The notes beneath the pieces are model-generated. The model saw only the letters and a list, made by a program, of their open reading frames with translations, did no database searches and was not told the origin of the DNA. Positions 1 through 10,010 of a stretch of 64,000 bases of DNA are shown one piece after another. A program made the translations under genes and the position numbers. The stretch is from Pseudeuparius sepicola (Eukaryota; Arthropoda; Insecta; Coleoptera; Anthribidae), in contig OY987298.1 in assembly GCA_963920635.1 (NCBI GenBank), forward strand, positions 26,266,647 to 26,330,646, in the 5' to 3' direction. Within the stretch, counting starts at the first letter, position 1. Every line of letters starts with the position of its first letter.

Positions 1-112
1 AAAGATTATGGACATCAAATACATGATTGCAATAAAGCAAGTTGGTCGAGAATCTTTTCTTTTTATGGTATATGACTTTTAAAATGTAGTTTTGAATAAC
101 ATTCAGTGGAGT
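1..112 (-). pseudogene. LINE reverse-transcriptase relic, 3' segment
   Basis: Read on the - strand, these bases encode a LINE C-terminal stretch of the type LNVIQNYILKVIYHKKKRFST...LYCNHVFDVHNL. They continue, in the same frame, the RT fragment found at 12787-13048. The two parts are separated by the 12,667-bp insertion at 113-12779. The relic runs off the window at base 1. Confidence 0.75.
106..112. repeat. Target-site duplication, left
   Basis: GTGGAGT immediately before the left terminus of the 12.7-kb element; identical to 12780-12786. Confidence 0.85.
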
Positions 113-133
113 CATTGAGTAAAGGAATAAATA

Positions 134-589
134 GGGGAAGAGGAACCGCTGCCGTGTTGTGATTTGCTAACAGGTAATTTTGTAGAAAACAGGGATCGCC
201 ATCTAGTGGTCTACAAAATTATTAAAACATCATAGTCTCGTCCCTCGGCCCCTCGCGCCATCTAGTAGGCGGCAAAATTATTAAAATGTCGGTCGTTTCA
301 TTCATATTTTATTTACAGATCGCTTTTCCCCGTAATGCTGACCGTCGTCGGGTAGAACGCGGTCTTGCCGGATTGTGCGAATTCTCCCTTCAGAACGCTT
401 CCAATTTACACTCAACGATAGGGGGATAAGTTAAATGCCTTTAAACAAGCTTTAGCTTTTAGGCCAGTTATTTTTTAATGATTTCGGTTCACAACACTTC
501 AGTAAAAGCTGTTCTTTTTGTTTTAGTTAATGGTTAAGCATATTCAACTTCAATAATAACTGGCAAAGCAATATTTTTTACATTTTAGA
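134..589. other. Left subterminal region of the 12.7-kb element
   Basis: Contains two diverged direct copies of a motif GCCATCTAGT...CAAAATTATTAAAA (near 198 and 258), then AT-rich DNA. No gene seen. Confidence 0.4.
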
Positions 590-2520
590 ATTGGACCGAT
601 TTGGACAATCCTTTTTTTATTTGAAAGGGTATACCTACAGAATGGTCCCATTTAAATTTGAAGAAAAAATTCCACCCCCAAGGTTGGACAAATAGGGGAT
701 GAAATTTAATATTGAACCGATTTCGATGATTCTTTTTTTATTAGAAAGGGAGTACCTTAGAGGTGGCCCCATTTAAATTTGAAGAAAAAATTCCACCCCT
801 AAGGTTGGACAAATAGGGGATGAAATTTCATATTGAACCGATTTAGATGATTCTCTTTTTATTAGAAAAGGAGTACCTTAGAGGTGGCCCCATTTAAATT
901 TGAAGAAAAAATTCCACCCCTAAGGTTGGACAAATAGGGGATGGAATTTCATATTGAACCGATTTAGATGATTCTCTTTTTATTAGAAAGGGAGTACCTT
1001 AGAGGTGGCCTCATTTAAATTTGAAGAAAAAATTCCACCCCTAAGGTTGGACAAATAAGGGATGAAATTTCATATTGAACCGATTTAGATGATTCTCTTT
1101 TTATTAGAAAGGGAGTACCTTAGAGGTGGCCTCATTTAAATTTGAAGAACAAATTCCACCCCCAAGGTTGGACAAATAGGGGATGAAATTTAATATTGAA
1201 CCGATTTCGATGATTCTTTTTTTATTAGAAAGGGAGTACCTTAGAGGTGGCCCCATTTAAATTTGAAGAAAAAATTCCACCCCTAAGGTTGGACAAATAG
1301 GGGATGAAATTTCATATTGAACCGATTTAGATGATTCTCTTTTTATTAGAAAGGGAGTACCTTAGAGGTGGCCTCATTTAAATTTGAAGAACAAATTCCA
1401 CCCCTAAGGTTGGACAAATAGGGGATGAAATTTCATATTGAACCGATTTAGATGATTCTCTTTTTATTAGAAAGGGAGTACCTTAGAGGTGGACCCATTT
1501 AAATTTGAAGAAAAAATTCCACCCCTAAGGTTGGACAAATAGGGGATGAAATTTCATATTGAACCGATTTCGATGATTCTTTCTTTATTGGAAAGGGGTT
1601 ACCTTAGATGTGGTCCCATTTAAATTTAAAGAAAAAAATCCACACTTAAGTAATACGGATAGATAAATAGGGGATGATTTGGATGATTCTTATTTTATTA
1701 GAAAGGGTTTACCTTAGGGGTGGTCACATTTGAATTTGAAGAGAAAAATTTCAATCCTAAGGTTGGACAAATAGGGGATGAAATTTCATATTGAACCGAT
1801 TTAGATGATTCTTTTTTTATTAGAAAGGGAGTACCTTAGAGGTGGCCTCATTTAAATTTGAAGAACAAATTCCACCCCTAAGGTTGGACAAATAGGGGAT
1901 GAAATTTCATATTGAACCGATTTAGATGATTCTCTTTTTATTATAAAGGGAGTACCTTAGAGGTGGACCCATTTAAATTTGAAGCAAAAATTCCACCCCC
2001 AAGATTGGACAAATAGGGGATGAAATTTCATATTGAACCGATTTCGATGATTCTCTTTTTATTAGAAAGGGAGTACCTTAGAGGTGGCCCCCATTTAAAT
2101 TTGAAGAAAAAATTCCACCCCTAAGGTTGGACAAATAGGGGATGAAATTTCATATTGAACCGATTTAGATGATTCTCTTTTTATTAGAAAGGGAGTACCT
2201 TAGAGGTGGACCCATTTAAATTTGAAGAAAAAATTCCACCCCTAAGGTTGGACAAATAGGGGATGAAATTTCATATTGAACCGATTTCGATGATTCTTTC
2301 TTTATTGGAAAGGGGTTACCTTAGATGTGGTCCCATTTAAATTTAAAGAAAAAAATCCACACTTAAGTAATACGGATAGATAAATAGGGGATGATTTGGA
2401 TGATTCTTATTTTATTAGAAAGGGTTTACCTTAGGGGTGGTCACATTTGAATTTGAAGAGAAAAATTTCAATCCTAAGGGTGGACAAATAGGGGATGGAA
2501 TTTAATGATTGATGACCGAT
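590..2520 (+). repeat. 121-bp satellite array, about 16 units
   Basis: Head-to-tail units of about 121 bp, each carrying the core GGTTGGACAAATAGGGGATG, a CCGATTT[A/C]GATGATTCT block and CATTTAAATTTGAAGAA. A block near 1440-1760 recurs near 2160-2480 (offset about 717 bp, six units), showing higher-order duplication. It belongs to the same element family as the array at 10255-12330, which lies in reverse orientation. The left side is truncated: the outer terminus present at 12385-12410 is missing here. Confidence 0.9.
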
Positions 2521-2539
2521 TTCGATAATTCTTAGTAAT

Positions 2540-3636
2540 TCACTAAAAAATAATTACCAAAAAAATTAAAATCGACTTCGAAAATTTTCCCGTATGCACA
2601 TTCCACTAAAAATTTTAATAAAATTAACAAATATCACCGACTTCAGAAATTTGTCAGTATGCACATTTCAACTAAAATTTTAGATTTAGTAGATAAAATA
2701 ACGAGTTTTGCAGCCAGAAAGGTATATATTAACTTCTTTTTATAATACCAAGCTTTCGGTCTACTTCGTGACCTTCATCAGGGAATTATGTTGAAGTTTT
2801 TTACCAATATTAAAACCAGATAGATTTTTAGTAGAAGTAGATTTTTAGTAGAAGTAGACCGAAAGCTTGGTATTATAAAAAGAAGTTAATATATACCTTT
2901 CTGGCTGCAAAACTCGTTATTTTATCTACTAAGTAAAACTACACAGCCGTAAACTAGCTATTTATTAAAATTTTAGAAATATTTTTATCTTTCTAAATCG
3001 AGTTATCTTTGGAGTCGGTGACAGTAAGTTATGATGTATTCATATCTATTTAGATGGGAAGGAGGAAGGGAGGAGCCGAGGGAAAGTGGAAGGAGAGGGG
3101 AGAGGGGGAATTGTAGAATAAAAGTTGTTTTTTCTGAAGATAGGTCACAAAAAACTCTATTTTGGTGCGAAATTTCAGGCTTTAATCTCAATTTTCAAGG
3201 GCTACCACATTTTTTTTTCTAGTAAAAAGAAATAAAGTCATTTAGCGATTTTTTTATTTAAAATCTGACACCACAGCGTTAATCAGGACACCAAAAAAAA
3301 CCCCACATACCAAACTTGAACAAAAAATATATATCTACAGGGCTCCAAAGATGAGCAAATGGGAATTTTAAAGGCATCTGACGAGTCAAGTGTGTCCTGG
3401 AATCCCATCAAAATAGTTGAATCATCAACAAGACTACTTAAAGTGAAAGACTTAGATTCTTTGCCTTGACTGTCACCAAATCCAAAAATAACTCAATTTA
3501 GAAAGAGAAAAATATTTCTAAAATTTTAGTTGAAATGTGCATACGGGCAAATTTCTGAAGTCGGTGTTATTTGTTAATTTTTTAAATTTTTTTAGTGGAA
3601 TGTGCATACGGGCAAATTTTTGAAGTCGGTTTTAAT
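2540..3636. mobile_element. Terminal foldback module of the satellite element
   Basis: Left and right edges are inverted copies of a block with TGCATACGGGCAAATTT and GAAGTCGGT (left 2560-2685, right 3525-3636). The same module occurs at 10011-10250. It encloses an 81-bp inverted repeat (2687-2767/2851-2931) and a G/A-rich stretch near 3056-3110. No gene is seen; short reading frames here are not conserved in the other copy. Confidence 0.7.
2687..2931. repeat. Perfect 81-bp inverted repeat with 83-bp loop
   Basis: Bases 2687-2767 are the exact reverse complement of 2851-2931 on inspection (starts TAGTAGATAAAATAACGAG). The loop has a partial direct repeat of TTTTTAGTAGAAGTAGA. Confidence 0.9.
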
Positions 3637-4084
3637 TTTTTTGTTAAATTTTTTTTAAATATAGGAATGTATAGACATTTTCTAAGAAGGTTTTTCCGAT
3701 TCATACCAACATTGTGTTAGGTACCTATAGGTATTTTGTATAATACTTATGACTTATGATAAGCAAACTCGGCCGGTCGAGTTGGAAGTCGACCGGCCGA
3801 GCTCAAAGTCGGCTGGCCGAGTTCGAACTCGGTCGGCGACAAAAAATCACCATGTGGCGTCTCAGCGCTTCCGTAGAATTGGGCTGGTGTGAGCTTTGCT
3901 TCATGATCAAAGTTTACAGAATGATATGATGTATTATTTTTATAAGCTTGTATTTAACTTGCAATGTATTACTATGTAGTAGGTATGTTTGTTTAACTCA
4001 AATTTTGCAAGCTGAATTAGAATCACTTCCTGACATCCGATTGAGCTGAAATTTTGCATGCACCTTTAGTTATGCTGACAATAC
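3637..4084. other. AT-rich stretch with a GC-rich 20-bp repeat cluster
   Basis: Mostly unrecognised. Positions 3767-3840 hold four imperfect copies of an approximately 20-bp unit around CGGCCGAGTT, self-complementary in part. From about 3937 it resembles the leader of the minisatellite family at 50680-50830. Confidence 0.4.
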
Positions 4085-4690
4085 GCAATATTGTAATACT
4101 TTCAAAACGGCCGCCGCTCCAAGATGGCGGATGATGTATTTTTTGTCAACCCCCTTAATATGGGTATCAAATAAAAGGGCTTGAAGAGTAGAACACGATA
4201 AAGTTAGTGACGTCGCACTAAATTCAATATGGCCACCGGTCCAAGATGGCAGCACATTTTCTTTTCAACTCACTTAATATGGGTGTCAAATGAAAGGGCG
4301 TGAAGAGCAGAAAACGATAAAGTTAGTGACATCACACTTAAGTTCAATATGGCGGCCGCTCCAATATAGCGAATTACATTTTCTTTTCAACCCTCTTAAT
4401 GTGGGTATCAAATACGCCATTAAATATAAGAAATACGCCCCCTATAGGCTCAATGCTAAACTAAAACAACAAAGAACAACGCAGTGTAGACCCGGTGGCT
4501 AGCACCGTTCACATGGTAACGATGGCCCATATGTTAGTGCGCATAGTCCCGTCGGGGCGTTGGCATCTTAAATTCAGTCGCGTATAAAAGGGCGTGAAAA
4601 TAATAAGGTAAGTGACTTCATACTAAATCCAATATGGCGGATGCTCCAAGATGGTGGATTAAATTTATTTACCACCTTCCTCACTTGGGA
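4085..4690 (+). repeat. Minisatellite family X, about 115-bp units
   Basis: Tandem units with TCCAAGATGGC, ATATGGGTATCAAAT and GATAAAGTTAGTGAC. A second array of the family lies at 50850-51300. One unit is interrupted by the short element at 4411-4582. Confidence 0.8.
4411..4582 (+). mobile_element. Short interspersed element inserted in family X
   Basis: Breaks the unit motif GGGTATCAAAT/AAAAGGGC. Contains ATACGCCCCCTATAGGCTCA and CCGTCGGGGCGTTGGCATCT. The reverse-oriented copy is at 35838-35982. Ends resemble TACGC/GCGTA. No coding; MITE or SINE not decided. Confidence 0.6.
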
Positions 4691-4735
4691 ATCAAATAGG
4701 TACTAAAAAACACGAAATAAAATAAAAGATAAAAA

Positions 4736-5087
4736 AAACCTATTTAAAAACAAGCTTAAGCCACGAATAAAACGAATAATATAAGTGTAGTGTAGGTTTT
4801 TGTTAAGATAATTCAATGACAAATTGCGAAGTTTTTGTAAATCAAAAAGCTTGTCGCACGAATTGTAAAGAAAATACATACTTTGGCAAGTATAGGTAGG
4901 TACTTGCTTATCAACCAATCACTGTCCAATAAAATTAATTGAACATGAACATTTTACCCAACAAGCTTTTTCATTTACAATAACTTGAAGCAATTTGGAA
5001 TTGAATTATCTTAACGAAAACCTAAACCTATTTTATTCTTTTAGTATATGGCTTAAATAAAAGCTTGTTTTTAAAAAGTTTTTTTTA
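4736..5087. mobile_element. MITE family A, copy 1
   Basis: About 350 bp, ends inverted around AAACAAGCTT and AAGCTTGTTTTT, with internal inverted halves (TTAAGATAATTCAAT / ATTGAATTATCTTAA). Other copies are at 9375-9735 and, split, at 52441-55716. Confidence 0.75.
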
Positions 5088-5176
5088 CAAGTAATAAATT
5101 AAATTAGTTTGTTGCCTCTAATCTTTCTTATTAGTATTAAAGCCATAATAGGATCGCGAACAGTTGGTGGTGATAC

Positions 5177-5203
5177 CATTGGGTAATATTCCTTTACCCA
5201 ATG
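5177..5203. mobile_element. 27-bp palindromic footprint, flanks GTGATAC
   Basis: CATTGGGTAA joined to a 17-bp right end (TATTCCTTTACCCAATG), flanked by GTGATAC at 5170-5176 and 5204-5210. It has the same termini as the 12.7-kb element with two A-to-G type changes. Interpreted as an excision footprint. Confidence 0.75.
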
Positions 5204-5210
5204 GTGATAC

Positions 5211-5885
5211 TTATTATAACCTTTACTCAGGTGATACCTTCAGAAGACCAGCTTGCCATTGCCACCATTCTTGATTGTAAATTCCCTAATTAATTCCTTT
5301 AAATCTATTTTATTTCAAATCTATTTTTCTGCTTATTATTGCTAAATTCGAAAGTCTCGACTGGTTCATAGTAAGTAGATCTTAGAATGTTTTTGTTTAG
5401 CTTCAGTTTTGAAAATGATCTCTCCCGGCATGGTTAAAAATATTCGTAAAGCTAAAAATAAATAAGGAAAGGGACTCTTTAAATTGTATGAAGTTAAGTT
5501 ATAAAGCAAAGTAACAACTAACCCCCACCCCGCACCCCACCCCACTATAATTTTCCTATTGGATTTAGGTATATTTTTAAAAACACCAAACAAAACTGGG
5601 GATTAATCAAAAGGGCGAAATGCGGCACAATATTCATATTTTTGTCGGCTGTGCTATTTGCTATAAACAAAAAATAGGAGTATAGGACACTTATTTAAAT
5701 AGGTATTTTTTGTCGGCGGCGCGGCAGCTGACAAAGACAAAGGGATTACTCTTGTCGGCATCGGCGGCCGGCTATTTTAGTAAATTTTCAGGGATATAAA
5801 AAAAGAATCTGCCTGCCGGGTGCCTGCCGCATAATTTTTTTTATGTTGTTTCAACTGACTGAGAAAAGGAATAATACATAATAAT
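5211..5885. other. Unrecognised AT-rich stretch
   Basis: No gene. GC-richer islands near 5705-5780 (CGGCGGCGCGGC-like). A diverged half of the terminus motif (CTGAGAAAAGGAATAATAC) lies at about 5859-5878, next to the footprint at 5886. Confidence 0.35.
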
Positions 5886-5914
5886 CATTGAGTAAAGGAA
5901 TAATTTACTCAATG
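5886..5914. mobile_element. 29-bp palindromic footprint
   Basis: A 17-bp left end, two filler bases, then TTACTCAATG. The flanks (TAATAAT / ATATAAT) match only in the last five bases, so the duplication is degraded or absent. Lies 0.3 kb upstream of the THAP remnant. Confidence 0.65.
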
Positions 5915-6212
5915 ATATAATGTAGATCAAACAATCCGGAATTTTATTATCGACTACGACCTTATTGGCACTGCGTCGAGAGTTTCGTCGTTGACTGAAA
6001 CCGTGTTTTCTTACGTTCTTCGCTCTTGTGACTTGAAAGTGAAATAGTTATTCTGGAAAATCGTCTTGCACAAAAATATAATCTACCGCCGAAATCAAAG
6101 GAACCGATACGAATATATACATACTCCCTAATTTGTGATCGCATCAACCTAGTAATTCATAATATTACGTGCAAGAATAGGGATTTTTCTGTAAGACAAT
6201 TATTCTCCAGAA

Positions 6213-6427
6213 AAATGCCTATCTCAAAATACAAGTGCGTTTATAATAACAATTGTGACAATTCACGCGCGTCGGGACAATCCCTATTTACGTGTTTTTA
6301 AGCGATGTGGAACAGATCGGTCGGTACATGGTGTACGAAAAACATTTCAATAACAACCATTTTCACTGTGCGGATTCCTCAAAAAAGCGACTTCTATCTA
6401 ATGCAGTGCCGATGCCATTTTTAAAAG
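6213..6427 (+). pseudogene. THAP-domain remnant (P-type transposase exon)
   Basis: Starts MPISKYKCVYNNNCDNSRAS, then an in-frame stop; another frame continues with VYEKHFNNNHF and RLLSNAVPMPF. THAP zinc fingers have C-x(2-4)-C, a distal C-x2-H and an AVPxxF motif. Here the distal Cys is Tyr (YEKH) and the Trp-containing middle is missing. It ends at a good donor, AAAAG|GTAAGT, as for a first transposase exon. No downstream transposase exons are recognisable. THAP domains also occur in host genes, but stops and location favour a transposon relic. Confidence 0.65.
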
Positions 6428-7487
6428 GTAAGTGGCTGCATCAAATAATGGAGTAAATTATTATTTCTTTTAGTAAATTACAGAAAATATTATCGTAAAA
6501 GAAATATTATGTACTTAATGCATTACATGCTTAATGTTAGTAGGTACATTTTTTCATTAAAACCGTTGTGTGAAATATTTGGATAGAGGACCAACGAATA
6601 TAGGCCAGGGTAGATAATTTTTGAGAACAAAAAAATCTAGAACAGCATCACACCCATTGGAAAAGAAAGAAAATATAGCAAAAATAACTGAAAAAATAAT
6701 TTAAGGGCGATTTGAGGTACGGGGGTTGTAGGGGGTGATCTTTTAGGGGAAACTGTTTATCACGATTTCCAGCAAAACTGCAACTCCTATCGAAAAAAGT
6801 TGAATGGCAAAGTTATAGGCAATAAAAAGATCTACAACTTTTGTATTTACACTTTTTTCACATAACCTCAAAATATCCGCGAAAAATCGAAATAACCGAT
6901 TTGTTGGTTTCTAATTTTTACCTCCCACAAAAAAAAATTCCACAAAATTTGGTGGAAACTTACCCTCTTATGTCCCGATCACGCTGTAATTTTTTCAAAT
7001 GAAAATATTTATTTTTACCCCTTTCTTTGATTTTAAACCGAAAAAGTAACGATCCAAAAACCGCGCAAGTGGCGCCCTCTGTGAGATACAGCAAAATTGA
7101 TATTTTTAGCTTATTCTCCATCCCCAAAAACACAGCAGTGCCAAATTTCAGTTCAGCAGCTTCATTATTTTAAGAGATGTAGCCATAATTCAATTTCAAA
7201 AAATGAACTTCAACGCCCTGTATCTCTTAAACAAACAGCATTTCTATAATTCATATTAGCCTCAATCGTCATATTTTGGCCCCAAATATGTGCAGTTGCT
7301 CTATGGACCATTATTAACGGGACACCCTGTATAATTGAATAGTTATAAATATCCACTATTTTCAAGGTAACTACAAGGTAAACTCTATTTTTTTTTCTTC
7401 AAATCGGAACCTATACTTTTTCTTACGGAATCTTAATATGCAGGAAAAAACGAGTGTGTTTGATCTGAAATATTCGTTCATTTGTTC
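6428..7487. other. Intergenic/repeat-derived DNA
   Basis: No gene. Contains a segment (7110-7165: TCCCCAAAAACACAGCAGTG) also found at 43750-43780, and a mariner-type end ACACCCTGTATA near 7322-7333. Confidence 0.35.
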
Positions 7488-7690
7488 TTAAATAATGCAT
7501 AAATAAATCAATAAATGGGGTAATTTTTTTATACAAATGACAACATTAAGAAAATGTTCAAAATGATTATCAACTCCAATGCACTTGTTAATTCGCTTCA
7601 TAAAAAATTCATTTGTGCAAAAGGAATTTATTTCCCTAAATACAAGTAGCAGGTAATGGAATCTGAAAAATGACATCTGTGTTTGCATCC
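7488..7690 (-). pseudogene. Degraded mariner-like transposase C-terminus
   Basis: The - strand reads FFMKRINKCIGVDNHFEHFL, like the end of insect mariner-like transposases (RxNxCIxxxGxHFEHLL). Only this tail is recognisable; the catalytic region was not found next to it. Confidence 0.5.
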
Positions 7691-8046
7691 AACGTGTTTC
7701 TAATTACCTAATCGGTAGGAACTGGAGAAAACTGCGAAATTTTTTGTAATTTATTGCGCTGTAACTTAAGCAGTCAAGATAATAAAAAAAAATGTAAAAC
7801 AAAATTGTAGATCATTTACCCCTCTCCAACTTATATTCAGGTAATTTTTTTGTTAAAAAAAATTTACAAGACCTATCCTGTGGTAAACGAATTTTTTGTC
7901 ATATAACGCCCTGTAAATCAATAAACATTAGAGACACGAAACAATTTTATAATAAAAAGGTGACCAGAAGTTCATCTTGTAAAACTTTTTTAAGGTCATT
8001 CTTTGTTATTTTTTTTACATGACCTCCCCTGCTGCGTGCGAAGTTA
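7691..8046. other. Unrecognised stretch
   Basis: No open frame with a recognisable product; AT-rich. Confidence 0.3.
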
Positions 8047-8990
8047 TACAGTGTGGATAGAAATTGTGGAATATTGCTTATATTTCTTAAAATATTCTTC
8101 ATATCAAAAACATGTTTTAATAAAAGTGTTAGGGGAAATTATTTCCCGTTTAGTGATATCAAGCAATCTTTCGTAGCACCAAAAATGTTGTTGCCATGGT
8201 AACCGATTTATTTTTTTAAATGGCACCATATACTTTTTTTGGTGAAAATTGATTCATTGGAACTTTCTGAATACGATACAATACAATTTTAATGGGGTCG
8301 CATAAGAAAAAAAACAAGGTTTCTATTATGCTATTGACAATGTTTATCAAAATAATTATTAACATCAAGTTAGCCATGCCAAAATCAGAACAATGCGAAA
8401 CTGACACTATCTGTGTAACTGTGTACATTGTTACACTAAACGTACTTTTTTACTAATTTTTCTGTGTACTTAAGTACTCAGTATGTTAACCTGTATTCTT
8501 TCCGTTTCACTTAATTGAAGCGCCATTATAACTTACTAAGTACTTAAGTGCACAGAAAATTGAGTAAAAAAAGTACGTTTACTGTAACAATGCACACAAT
8601 TACAAGCAACTGACAGCTAGTGACAGTTTCCCATTGTTCTGATTTTGGCATGGCTAACCTGATGTAATAATTATTTTGATAAACATTGTCAATAGCATAA
8701 TAGAAAACTTAATCTTTTTGTATTTTTTTCTTATGTGACCCCATTAAAATTGTATTGTATCGTATTCAGAAAGTTCCAATATATCAATTTTCACCAAAAA
8801 AAGTATATGGTGCCATTTAAAAAAATTAAATCGGTTAACATGGCAACCACATTTTTTGTGCTACGAAAGATTGCTTGAAATCACTAAACGGGAAATAATT
8901 TCCCCTAACACTTTTATCAAAACAAGTTTTTCATATGAGGAATATTTTAAGAAATATAAGCAATATTCCACAATTTCTATCCACACTGTA
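8047..8990. mobile_element. Large foldback element, about 440-bp arms
   Basis: Arm 8047-8482 pairs with 8534-8990 (outer ends TACAGTGTGGATAGAAATTG and its inverse), with scattered mismatches and small indels and a 51-bp loop. No transposase. The outer TACAGTGTG is mariner-like. Short frames on either strand simply mirror each other. Confidence 0.85.
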
Positions 8991-9374
8991 TTGTCATGCA
9001 GGTAATGCGCTGTAACTCATGTATTAATACTTTTATTGGAGTCGTTTTGCTCTAAAAACATGTTTAGGAAACTACCCCCATTGTTTAGGAAACCACCTTA
9101 TAGCACAATTCGTACCAGGAGTTCGAGTGTAACCTTTTGGTTGGACACTCAGGAGGCAGTCCCCTGACATCTTTATTAGACTAGTTCCCATTATTATTTT
9201 ATTTTGCAATTGAAACACCCGCGTTTCTTTTATTTTTTAACGAAATAATGTGCCTAGAGGATACAAAACGATTAGTGCGGACCCTGCCCCTGTCCTTGTA
9301 AATATCTATCTATCCCTCCTCCGATTTTTGTCTATGGAAAAATAAAATATAATACCGGAATTTTTATTAAAAAA
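8991..9374. other. Unrecognised stretch
   Basis: No gene or repeat recognised between the foldback and MITE A. Confidence 0.3.
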
Positions 9375-9735
9375 TAAAAAACCTTTTTTAAAACAAGCCT
9401 TTATTTAAGCCATTTACCTACTAAAACAGATAAAATAAGTTTAGGTTTTCGTTAAGATAATTCAATGTCAAACTGCGACAAGCTTTTTTAAATCAAAAAG
9501 CAGCTTGTCGTGCGAACTGTTAAGAAACTACATACTTTAGCACCTACTTTCCTTATCAATTGATAAAATTAATTGGTACCTACCTACTTTTATGAACATT
9601 TCGCGCGACAAGCTTTTTGATTTAAAAAAGCTTGTCGCAATTTGGAATAGAATTATCTTATCGAAAACCTAAACTTCTTTTATTCGTTTTAGTACATGGC
9701 TTAATAAAAAAGCTTGGTTTTAAAAAGTTTTCTTT
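9375..9735. mobile_element. MITE family A, copy 2 (inverted context)
   Basis: Shares terminal and internal inverted halves with 4736-5087. Next to it (9736-9782) is the tail of minisatellite X (GATTCCCATG, reverse), the same junction as at 4670-4735 but inverted. Confidence 0.75.
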
Positions 9736-9790
9736 ATTTTTATTTTATTTTATGCTTTTTAGCACCTATTTGATTCCCATGCCAGGAAGG

Positions 9791-9900
9791 ACATACATAC
9801 ATACATACATACATACATACATACATACATACATACATACATACATACATACATACATACATACATACATACATACATACATACGTACGTACATACATAC
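9791..9900. repeat. (ACAT)n microsatellite
   Basis: About 110 bp of ACAT repeats with two ACGT interruptions near 9883-9892. Translates to artefactual Thr-Tyr-Ile-His repeats on one strand and Tyr-Val-Cys-Met on the other. Confidence 0.98.
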
Positions 9901-10010
9901 AGTTTGTGTACATCAAAAAATTGTATTTATTAAACGCAGTAAGAAACCATCGAGCCACGCCAGACGATTCCCCAATAATAATTATTAATAAAAAAAAATT
10001 ATCAAAAAAA

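Noticed and set aside
590..2520. Regular array considered as a CRISPR
   Set aside because: Units are contiguous 121-bp satellite repeats without spacers, in a eukaryotic genome.
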